Origin: Marinobacter sp.
GTDB taxonomy: Bacteria; Pseudomonadota; Gammaproteobacteria; Pseudomonadales; Oleiphilaceae
Assembly (NCBI GenBank): GCA_022014155.1
Contig: JAKLLS010000022.1
Span: forward strand, 1-36,943
Direction: 5' to 3'
DNA length: 36,943 nt
Shown one piece after another: positions 8,566-15,112 of the stretch (position 1 is the stretch's first letter; each line of letters starts with the position of its first letter). The notes below the pieces were generated by a model. That model was given only the letters and a program-made list of their open reading frames with translations, made no database searches and was not told the origin of the DNA. The position numbers and the translations under genes are program-made.

Positions 8566-10158
8566 TCAGCCTTTGAGCTTGCCAGCCAGCCGGGTGCTGT
8601 TCCTGGCTGCCAGGGTATACACCGACAGCTGGGGGTTGGCACCGATGCTGGTGGGGAAGATTGAGGCGTCATGGACGCTCAGGTTGCTGACGTGGTGGTG
8701 CTCGCCAAAACCATTAACCACGGACTGTCGCGGGTCCTCACCCATGCCACAGCCACCCATCTGGTGAGCGGTGAACAACCGCACGCGATGCAATTCCATG
8801 GGCAGCTCGTCGATGGCGGCCCTGGCCTCTGACCAGCTGTTGAACCAGGGCGAGTCCAGGTGCATCAGGCGGACCTGCTCGGCGCCGGCGGCAAACTGGA
8901 TTTCCGCCATGGTGTGGAAGGCCTTGCGTAACCCTTGCCATAGGTAGTCAGTCACCGGGTAATCGAGAACCGGGCTGCCATCGTCCCGCAGGTTGACGGT
9001 TCCGCCGGGGCTGTCGGGGTGGAAGCCATCCCTCAGCAGGGCAATAACGGACTGCATCCAGGGTAGTTGCTTCAGGCTGTCCCGCTGCTCCTCGCCGTGG
9101 CCCGGTACCACACCACTGGACATCGCCGGGTGCAGGGGCGGGACTTCCAGTTTGTAGCCGGCCGGGCCATCCACGCCCTCGCGGAAATTGAACTCGTCCG
9201 AGTAAATCGACTGGGGCGCGCCGTAAAACGGATCGACTTTCTCCGGCATGCGCGCAACGGTGGCGTTCACCGGGTGGATGAATGAGCGCTTGCCGATACG
9301 ATTGTGGGGGTCGGGAATGTCTGAGCGCAGCAATAATCCGGGTGAACCAATGGCGCTGGCGGCCACCACAAAGTGCCGGGCTTTCAGGTGGACCTTCACA
9401 CCGGAGGGCGTCACGGTATCCGCGGACATGGCAGAGGCCACCAGGTGATCGATCCGGTCCTGCTTCATGACCAGCTTGTCGGCGCGCAGGCCATGGAATA
9501 ACCGGGCATCGTTATCCAGTGCGCCCGGGATGGTCGTGGTCAGGGCGCCTTGTTTGGCATTGGTGGGGCAGCCGACGCCACAGTACCCCAGGTTCCAGCA
9601 ACCCTTGACGTTGCGGGGGATCACGTTCCAGGAATACCCCAACTTGTCGCAGCCCTGGCGCAAGATGTCGTTGTTGACATTGGGATCGGTCAACCAGGGT
9701 GAAACGGTATGCCGTTCTTCGCGGCCATCGAACCAGGGTTTCATTGCCTCCGGTCTCAGGCTCTCAAGTCCGAAGTTGTCTGCCCAGTAGTTCAGGGTGG
9801 GTTCTGGTGTGCGGAAGCTGGAGGTCCAGTTGACGGTGGTTGATCCACCGACGCAGCGCCCCTGGAGAATGGCAATGGCACCGTCTTTGGTGACCCGGCT
9901 CATGCCCTCCTGGTACAGCGAGGCATAAGCCGTCAGCTCGTCCATCTTGAAATCTTTCTGGTAATACAGTCGGCCTTCCTCCACGAGGATGACGGACAGC
10001 CCGGCACGGGCCAGAATTTCGGCAGTGGTGCCGCCGCCGGCGCCGGTACCGATGATCACGACATCTGCTTCATGGGTCTGGTTGTCTGTCAGGGTGCTGG
10101 CGTCTGTGACTTTCCAGCCGGCCTCAAGGCCCCTGGCAATGCGATCGGTTAACGACAT
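8566..10158 (-). CDS. laoA: GMC-family alcohol oxidoreductase, LaoA-like
   Basis: A 530-residue flavoprotein of the GMC family. The FAD-binding Rossmann motif is VVIIGTGAGGGTTAEI (about residues 33-48). The C-terminal part carries HQMGGCGMG (about 465-473) and DASIFPTSIGANPQ (about 497-510), typical of the catalytic-histidine and FAD-closing region. A central GYCGVGCPTNAKQG segment is typical of the long-chain alcohol oxidase and gluconate-dehydrogenase-like branch. CGGAGA precedes the ATG. With laoB, laoC and laoR it matches the LaoABCR system of P. aeruginosa, which oxidises long-chain alcohols from alkane or alkyl sulfate breakdown to aldehydes. Substrate assignment rests on gene order and family. 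Confidence 0.87.
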   Translation of the reverse strand: MSLTDRIARGLEAGWKVTDASTLTDNQTHEADVVIIGTGAGGGTTAEILARAGLSVILVEEGRLYYQKDFKMDELTAYASLYQEGMSRVTKDGAIAILQGRCVGGSTTVNWTSSFRTPEPTLNYWADNFGLESLRPEAMKPWFDGREERHTVSPWLTDPNVNNDILRQGCDKLGYSWNVIPRNVKGCWNLGYCGVGCPTNAKQGALTTTIPGALDNDARLFHGLRADKLVMKQDRIDHLVASAMSADTVTPSGVKVHLKARHFVVAASAIGSPGLLLRSDIPDPHNRIGKRSFIHPVNATVARMPEKVDPFYGAPQSIYSDEFNFREGVDGPAGYKLEVPPLHPAMSSGVVPGHGEEQRDSLKQLPWMQSVIALLRDGFHPDSPGGTVNLRDDGSPVLDYPVTDYLWQGLRKAFHTMAEIQFAAGAEQVRLMHLDSPWFNSWSEARAAIDELPMELHRVRLFTAHQMGGCGMGEDPRQSVVNGFGEHHHVSNLSVHDASIFPTSIGANPQLSVYTLAARNSTRLAGKLKG

Positions 10159-10189
10159 GGAAATCTCCGATAATCAGCGAGCGACAGGG

Positions 10190-10819
10190 TCAGGCGTTGT
10201 TGAACTGGGGCAGGGCGTTCATGGCCCATTCCGGTGGCCCGGCGTAGCCCGACAGGTGCCAGTGCTCGGGGTGGCCGTAAAACGCCACGTTGCTGATCTT
10301 GGTCAGGGCGATGTAGCCATTGTTGAACAGGCCAATACCGCTGGTGCGCCAGCGTTCCAGAAAGGCGCCTGCCTCTGCGGTGGTGACATTGGGCCAGCTG
10401 GACCAGACACGGGCAACGGTGACCCGGGTCAGGCCGAAGTTGAGCAGATCAAACAGTTTGCGCAGTTCCTTCTGATTGGCCGGGCCGAACCGGACCATGC
10501 CCTGGTCGATCCGCTCGATGGTGCCGGTAATCGCCTGTCGCCTTGGCTCCGGCTCTTCGGTCAAAGCCGGCCCGACAATGGCCGGTAGCAGAGCCCGGAA
10601 CAGCGCAATGTCATCTTGGGTGAGAAACTGAAATTGATAGCCAGCATCAGTCTGCGGAGTGGCCGCATCCAGACGACCCGCCGGTGTGGTTGCGCAGCCG
10701 CTGAGGCCCGCCGTGACGCTGACGGTACCGAGGAAAAAAGCGCCGCCCAGACCAGTACGCAGGAAGCTGCGTCGGTCCAGGTCGGCGAAGGTTTCCTGGG
10801 TGTGTGGGGGGTGGGGCAT
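10190..10819 (-). CDS. laoB: Tat-exported lipoprotein-like small partner, LaoB-like
   Basis: A 209-residue protein. The N-terminus has a twin-arginine signal DRRSFLRTG (residues 15-23), a hydrophobic stretch, and then LSGC at about residues 39-42, which fits a lipobox. The mature part has no recognised catalytic motif and ends in an aromatic segment (FYGHPEHWHLSGYAG) seen in small subunits paired with GMC dehydrogenases. It lies between laoC and laoA in the same direction, 31 bases before laoA. The export signal places it in the periplasm or on the membrane, so it may export, anchor or mature the oxidase; LaoA itself has no visible signal and may be carried with it. A perfect hairpin with a T-run lies just upstream. 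Confidence 0.75.
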   Translation of the reverse strand: MPHPPHTQETFADLDRRSFLRTGLGGAFFLGTVSVTAGLSGCATTPAGRLDAATPQTDAGYQFQFLTQDDIALFRALLPAIVGPALTEEPEPRRQAITGTIERIDQGMVRFGPANQKELRKLFDLLNFGLTRVTVARVWSSWPNVTTAEAGAFLERWRTSGIGLFNNGYIALTKISNVAFYGHPEHWHLSGYAGPPEWAMNALPQFNNA

Positions 10820-10844
10820 GGTGGACTCTCTTATTGTTCTCGTT

Positions 10845-10888
10845 GAAAAAACGTATACCGGGCCGGCGAGGCTGCCGGCCCGGTATAC
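10845..10888 (-). terminator. Intrinsic terminator between laoC and laoB
   Basis: A perfect 15-bp stem, GTATACCGGGCCGGC / GCCGGCCCGGTATAC (arms 10853-10867 and 10874-10888), with a 6-base loop, begins one base after the laoC stop. On the minus strand it is followed by GTTTTTTC, so it terminates laoC transcripts. Only about 30 bases remain before the laoB start. Confidence 0.9.
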
Positions 10889-10889
10889 A

Positions 10890-12335
10890 TCAGCGAATAA
10901 ACAGCTTGTAGACCATCTTGTGGGCAGTGGTGCCGTGAGGTGCGTAGACGTATTTTCCGCTGTTGAATTTTTGTTTGCTGAAGATGGCGCGGTGATGTGA
11001 CAGCGTCAGGAAGCCTTCCTTGCCGTGGTAATGCCCCATGCCGGAATCACCAATGCCGCCGAATGGCAGGTCGTCCTGCGCCACGTGCATAAGGGCGTCA
11101 TTAATACACATACCGCCGGAGTGGGTGTTGTCCACCACCTGTTGCTGCATGGAACGGTCGTAGCCGAAGAAATACAGGGCCAGTGGGCGCGGGCGATCGT
11201 TGATGTAGTGGATCGCCTCGTCCAGGCCGCCGTAGCTGACTACGGGGAGGATGGGGCCGAAAATCTCGTCCTGCATCACCTTCATTGCCGGGGTGGTCTT
11301 CAACACCAGGGTCAGGGGAATCTTGCGGGTGCCGTCCTTGAGGTTTTCCCGTGCCGGGTTGAGCTCGACGATCTCGGCGCCTTTCTCCCGGGCGTCGTCC
11401 AGATAACCCTGCAGCCGCTCGTACTGTCGCTCATTGATAATGGCGGTGTAGTCGTCGTTGTCCCGCAGGCTGGGGTACATTTCAGCAAAGCGGGCGCGGA
11501 ATTCGTCGACAAAGGCCTGGACCCGATCCGCAGGGCAGAGGACGTAATCCGGCGCTACACAGGTCTGGCCGGCATTGAAGGCTTTGCCAAACGCAATGCG
11601 CTGGGCAGCATCCTCCATGGGCACATCGGAGGAGACAATCGCGGGGGACTTGCCACCCAGCTCCAGGGTAACCGGCGTCAGGTTCTCCGACGCTGCCCGC
11701 ATCACCAGTTTGCCCACGGAGGTGGAGCCGGTGAATAGCAGGTGATCAAACGGGCGGCTGGAGAAATCCGCGGCGACATCCGCTTCACCGGTGATCACCG
11801 ACACCAGGTCCTCGGGGAAAGTGGACTCAATAATCTCTTTGAAAAGTGCGGAGGTGTGCGGGGTGAATTCCGACATCTTGATCATGGTACGGTTACCCGC
11901 GGCCAATGAGGCAACCAGTGGCCCCACGGCCAGATACAGCGGGTAGTTCCAGGGCACAATAACGCCGACCACGCCCTTGGGTTGGTAGTGCACCTTATTA
12001 CTGGCGGGTTGGAACAGAACGGAGACATGACGCTTCGACGGCTTCATCCAGCCGCCGAGGTTTTTCAGGGTGTAGTTGATGCCCTGAATGGACGGCATGA
12101 TCTCGGCAATCAGCGATTCGTCCTTAGAGCGGCAACTGAAATCCCGGTCAATGGCATCGGTCAGCTTGTCCTGGTTGCTCAGCAGCGCCCGTTTCAGTCG
12201 CTTCAGATTCTCCTGGCGCTCGGTCAGTGAAGGCATCGAGTTATTGCGAAATGCTTTTTTCTGATCGTCGAATACACGATGCGTGCGCTGGATCTGCTTC
12301 TTGCTTTCGGTAAGCTGGACGACACTGGCTCCCAT
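10890..12335 (-). CDS. laoC: Aldehyde dehydrogenase, LaoC-like
   Basis: A 481-residue NAD(P)-dependent aldehyde dehydrogenase of the class 3 / coniferyl-aldehyde-like branch. The catalytic glutamate lies in VTLELGGKSPAIV (about residue 223) and the nucleophilic cysteine in FNAGQTCVAP (about 257). The ORF track starts ten codons earlier, but GAGGGGAG precedes the ATG at 12335, so I use that. In the Lao system it oxidises the long-chain aldehyde from LaoA to a fatty acid. It is the first gene of the minus-strand cluster, directly under a promoter whose spacer holds a palindromic operator, and a strong terminator follows it. Confidence 0.92.
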   Translation of the reverse strand: MGASVVQLTESKKQIQRTHRVFDDQKKAFRNNSMPSLTERQENLKRLKRALLSNQDKLTDAIDRDFSCRSKDESLIAEIMPSIQGINYTLKNLGGWMKPSKRHVSVLFQPASNKVHYQPKGVVGVIVPWNYPLYLAVGPLVASLAAGNRTMIKMSEFTPHTSALFKEIIESTFPEDLVSVITGEADVAADFSSRPFDHLLFTGSTSVGKLVMRAASENLTPVTLELGGKSPAIVSSDVPMEDAAQRIAFGKAFNAGQTCVAPDYVLCPADRVQAFVDEFRARFAEMYPSLRDNDDYTAIINERQYERLQGYLDDAREKGAEIVELNPARENLKDGTRKIPLTLVLKTTPAMKVMQDEIFGPILPVVSYGGLDEAIHYINDRPRPLALYFFGYDRSMQQQVVDNTHSGGMCINDALMHVAQDDLPFGGIGDSGMGHYHGKEGFLTLSHHRAIFSKQKFNSGKYVYAPHGTTAHKMVYKLFIR

Positions 12336-12427
12336 GGTACTCTCCCCTCGGGTCGCCGGATGCATGCCGGGCGCCCTGTTGTTGTTTGTGTGGTGGCGAA
12401 AAAATACTCAATTTGCGCTTGGTGGTA

Positions 12428-12456
12428 TTATTAGAGTATATACTCTAGGTAGTCAA
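12428..12456 (-). promoter_or_regulatory. laoC promoter
   Basis: On the minus strand TTGACT (12456-12451) and TAATAA (12433-12428) are separated by exactly 17 bases. The 16-bp palindrome occupies most of the spacer and touches the -10. Confidence 0.7.
12432..12447. promoter_or_regulatory. Palindromic operator, probably for LaoR
   Basis: TAGAGTATATACTCTA is a perfect 16-bp palindrome in the laoC-laoR divergent region. It lies between the -35 and -10 of the laoC promoter, so a bound regulator would block RNA polymerase. LaoR is the obvious candidate; binding is inferred. Confidence 0.75.
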
Positions 12457-12518
12457 GGAAAGCCGAATGGCGGATCAGGCCATCCGCCGGTCACACAACA
12501 ACAAAGCTTGCTGAACCT

Positions 12519-13220
12519 ATGAAAACCAGAGACAAGATCCTGTTATCCAGCCTGGAGTTGTTCAACGAGAGGGGTGAACGAAACGTCACCACCAATCACA
12601 TTGCTGCCCATCTGGCCATTTCTCCGGGTAACCTCTATTACCATTTCCGCAACAAGTCGGACATCATTTACGAAATCTTCCTGGAATACGAAAAGCTGGT
12701 GGATTATTACCTGGATATTCCAGAGGATCGGCCGCTGACCCTGGACGACATGATGTTTTATCTGGAATCCGTATTTGATGGGCTCTGGAGCTACCGGTTT
12801 TTTCATCGTGACCTGGAACACCTATTGGATGGTGATCGGCGATTACGCCAGGACTACCGGGAATTTACCGATCGTTGCCTGGACGCCATCAGTCGGATCT
12901 TCGAGAAGATGGCGGAAGCAGGCATTATCGAGCCCCAATCGGACGAGTTGCGTTCGGCCATGTCGCTGAACGTCTGGCTGGTCATCACCAACTGGATGGC
13001 GTTCCTGAAGACCGCCCACGCCTGCGAAGAATCCGCCAATCTCACGTTGACGGAACTCAAGCAGGGAATCTATCAGGTGTTGACCCTGGAAATTCCCTAT
13101 CTCACAGCGGCCTATCGGGAGAGAGTGCTGGCGCTGAGAGAGAAGTACCGCCCACAACTGCCGGAAGCCCGTGAGGTCGAATTGCCGGTCGGAAAAACCG
13201 TTGGGTGGAATGCGGTTTGA
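12519..13220 (+). CDS. laoR: TetR-family regulator, LaoR-like
   Basis: A 233-residue TetR-type repressor. The DNA-binding domain spans about residues 5-50, with NHIAAHLAISPGNLYYHF as helix-turn-helix. The C-terminal region (residues 55-210) is all-helical with several aromatics, a likely lipophilic ligand pocket. It is divergent from laoC, as PA0367 is from PA0366 in P. aeruginosa. The shared 183-base intergenic region holds one 16-bp palindrome, so the same site may control both directions. A long-chain alcohol, aldehyde or acyl derivative is the plausible inducer, from the pathway context only. A terminator about 130 bases downstream ends this transcript, unless the intervening hairpin array is a separate RNA. 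Confidence 0.87.
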   Translation: MKTRDKILLSSLELFNERGERNVTTNHIAAHLAISPGNLYYHFRNKSDIIYEIFLEYEKLVDYYLDIPEDRPLTLDDMMFYLESVFDGLWSYRFFHRDLEHLLDGDRRLRQDYREFTDRCLDAISRIFEKMAEAGIIEPQSDELRSAMSLNVWLVITNWMAFLKTAHACEESANLTLTELKQGIYQVLTLEIPYLTAAYRERVLALREKYRPQLPEAREVELPVGKTVGWNAV

Positions 13221-13234
13221 TTAATTATTGATCG

Positions 13235-13351
13235 ATCCCGGAACTTTCGGGATAGCCTCATGTCACAGTTATGACGCTGGGGATCCGGACATCCTTGGCG
13301 TTACCCTGAGTGAGTTCTCAGGTTTTAGCACGTCGCAAACCCTGACGTTTC
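13235..13351 (+). other. Array of consecutive hairpins, possible small RNA or 3' UTR
   Basis: Between the laoR stop and the terminator the non-coding strand holds several short perfect stems in a row: ATCCCG/CGGGAT (13235-13253), GTCA/TGAC (13262-13275), GGAT/ATCC (13281-13294, loop CCGGAC), CCTGAG/CTCAGG (13305-13322) and ACGTC/GACGT (13330-13348). A weak promoter-like pair, TTGGGT and ATTATT with a 17-base spacer (13201-13229), would start transcription at the first hairpin. It may be a small RNA of about 150 nt, or only the 3' UTR of laoR. No known RNA family was recognised. Confidence 0.35.
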
Positions 13352-13382
13352 ACCGGCCTGTCTGATGGCAGGCCGGTTTTTT
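13352..13382 (+). terminator. Rho-independent terminator before the gluconate operon
   Basis: ACCGGCCTG / CAGGCCGGT (9 bp, extended inward by a wobble pair) with a TCTGATGG loop region, followed directly by a run of six T. It ends either laoR or a possible small RNA. Confidence 0.92.
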
Positions 13383-13423
13383 ATTCCTGCCTCCCGTTTC
13401 TCTCTGGTTTCTCCAACACATCC

Positions 13424-13452
13424 TTGTCAGCGCTTTTCAAATCCAATAGACT
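13424..13452 (+). promoter_or_regulatory. Promoter of the gluconate TRAP operon
   Basis: TTGTCA (13424-13429) and TAGACT (13447-13452) have a 17-base spacer. Transcription would start near 13459, inside the GntR-type palindrome, and end the 5' UTR about 48 bases before dctP. Confidence 0.7.
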
Positions 13453-13457
13453 CGCCA

Positions 13458-13473
13458 ATGTTACCGGTAACAT
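13458..13473. promoter_or_regulatory. GntR-type operator
   Basis: ATGTTACCGGTAACAT is a perfect 16-bp palindrome over the predicted start of transcription. It matches the TGTTACC-GGTAACA pattern known for E. coli GntR/IdnR operators, and a GntR homologue ends this cluster. Gluconate should relieve the repression, by analogy with E. coli. Confidence 0.82.
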
Positions 13474-13506
13474 ATGCCGGCACAAAAACAATCAGGAGAT
13501 TCCAAT

Positions 13507-14517
13507 ATGTTTCCGACAAGACACGCAGTTGGCCTATTTCTGGCCACGCTTGCGTTTAATGCCTTCGCCGCCGATTTCACCTTCAAGTTCCAGTCTTCAG
13601 ACCCTGCTGGTGTCAAAAACTTCGAAATTCAACAGGCATGGGCCGACCGTGTGGAATCCATGACCGGTGGCCGTGTTGAAATCGATTTGCTGCCGGTTGG
13701 CAGTGTCGTCAGCCACACCGAAACCCTTGGAGCCATGAAAATGGGGGTGTTGGACGGCCACATCTCGGTCACTGGTTATTTTTCCGGTAAGGACCCGGCG
13801 TTCGGACTGATTGGCAATACCGTGGGTGCCTGGTCCAGTCCTGATCAGCTCATCGATTACATCAACTACGGCGGCGGTTACGAGTTGATGAATGAGCTGT
13901 ATGAACCGTACGGCGTCAAGTTTGTTGGTGGTGGCGGTACCGGCCTTGAGTCGTTCGTGTCGAAAAAGCCGCTTGACGGCGTGGAGGATCTCAAGGGGCT
14001 GAAAATGCGTGCGCCCGAAGGGCTGGTGCAGTCGGTCTTTGCCGCAGCCGGTGCGTCGCCGGTCAACCTTCCCGGTTCCGAGGTTTATACCGCATTGAGC
14101 AAGGGCGTGATTGATGCGGCCGACTACACGGTGTTCTCAACCAACCATGAGGCCGGCCTGAACGACATTGCCTCACATCCCGTCAATCCGGGGTTTCACT
14201 CGCTGCCCCTGCTGGAAATCGCCATGGGTCTCAAGGCGTGGGAAAAGCTGCCGGAAGACATTCAGGTCATCATGACGGTGTCCGCCAGGGACTTTGCGCA
14301 GGACATCAGCACGCAACTGGCGATGGCTGATCGGGAGGCCGTCAATGAGGCCCGTGCCAATCCGGAGATTACCATCCACGACTGGTCCGCCGAGGAGCGC
14401 CGCAAATTCCGCGCGATTGCCCGCGATCAATGGAAGGTCTACGCAGAGCAGTCCCCCAACGCCGGCAAAGTGTACCAGTCGGTCACCGCATACCTGGAGT
14501 CCCAGGGCCTTCTCTGA
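13507..14517 (+). CDS. dctP: TRAP transporter solute-binding protein (DctP family), probably gluconate
   Basis: A 336-residue periplasmic binding protein. The start is the ATG at 13507, after CAGGAGATTCCAAT; the ORF track's earlier ATG has no site. Residues 1-20 form a signal peptide ending in NAFA before ADF. The mature protein has the DctP fold pattern: LGAMKMGVLDG, LKGLKMRAPEG and the segment with ALSKGVIDAADYT typical of the arginine/ligand region. It captures the substrate for the DctQ-DctM membrane unit, driven by a sodium gradient. The substrate is inferred as gluconate because gluconokinase and GntR are in the same cluster and a GntR-type site precedes it. A 7-bp stem-loop follows the gene. 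Confidence 0.9.
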   Translation: MFPTRHAVGLFLATLAFNAFAADFTFKFQSSDPAGVKNFEIQQAWADRVESMTGGRVEIDLLPVGSVVSHTETLGAMKMGVLDGHISVTGYFSGKDPAFGLIGNTVGAWSSPDQLIDYINYGGGYELMNELYEPYGVKFVGGGGTGLESFVSKKPLDGVEDLKGLKMRAPEGLVQSVFAAAGASPVNLPGSEVYTALSKGVIDAADYTVFSTNHEAGLNDIASHPVNPGFHSLPLLEIAMGLKAWEKLPEDIQVIMTVSARDFAQDISTQLAMADREAVNEARANPEITIHDWSAEERRKFRAIARDQWKVYAEQSPNAGKVYQSVTAYLESQGLL

Positions 14518-14541
14518 GTAGCAGGTTCCCTCGATATCAGA

Positions 14542-14568
14542 CTCCGGGCGCCCTGGCGGGACCCGGAG
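14542..14568 (+). other. Stem-loop between dctP and dctQ
   Basis: CTCCGGG / CCCGGAG pairs over 7 bp in the 64-base gap, with a GC-rich interior that can pair further. No T-run follows. In transporter operons such structures often protect the upstream binding-protein message from decay. Confidence 0.55.
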
Positions 14569-14581
14569 CGAGGAGTTCATT

Positions 14582-15112
14582 ATGTCCGTTGAAAATAACG
14601 AAGATGTGGGATTCACCTGGCTGGACAGGGCCATCGTTTGGCTGGGTCAGAAACTGAGCCTGGTGTTTGCGGTGATTGTTCTGGTGTCTTTTTACGAGAT
14701 CATTCGCCGCTATGCATTTGATGCGCCGACACTCTGGGTACACGAAACCGTGACCTTCGCAGGCGCCACACTGTTTGTCCTTGGTGGGCTGTATGCCCTG
14801 GCCACCGATCGCCATGTCCGCATCGTACTGGTCTATGACGCGGTCTCGCCCCGCGCCCAGCGCTGGTTGCGGGTGGTCCATCACCTGCTGGGGCTTGCCT
14901 TTTGCGGCATGCTGCTGTTTGCGAGCTGGTCAATGGCGACAGAAGCGGTGCTGGCACCTTGGGGAGACTGGCGCCTTGAGACATCCGGCTCGGCCTGGAA
15001 TCCGCCGTTCCCCGCGTTCCTGAAAGTGATCATTCTGGTGGCTGTTGCCGTCATGACCCTTCAGTTTCTGTTGCACCTGGTGCGCGATCTCCGTGGCAAG
15101 GGAGGTCTCTGA
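14582..15112 (+). CDS. dctQ: TRAP transporter small permease subunit (DctQ family)
   Basis: A 176-residue membrane protein with four predicted transmembrane helices (about residues 20-45, 55-80, 98-122 and 138-160). The region after helix 1, SFYEIIRRYAFDAPTLWVHE, is the usual DctQ signature. GAGGAG lies six bases before the ATG. It partners with DctM and bridges to the binding protein. The dctM ATG begins at the last base of its TGA stop, so the pair is translationally coupled. Confidence 0.92.
   Translation: MSVENNEDVGFTWLDRAIVWLGQKLSLVFAVIVLVSFYEIIRRYAFDAPTLWVHETVTFAGATLFVLGGLYALATDRHVRIVLVYDAVSPRAQRWLRVVHHLLGLAFCGMLLFASWSMATEAVLAPWGDWRLETSGSAWNPPFPAFLKVIILVAVAVMTLQFLLHLVRDLRGKGGL

Noticed and set aside
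13235-13382. A definite RsmY/RsmZ or CrcZ-type RNA
   Set aside because: Only about three GGA sites are present, no GacA-type upstream box was seen, and no CA-rich Hfq/Crc repeats are present, so no known RNA family can be named.
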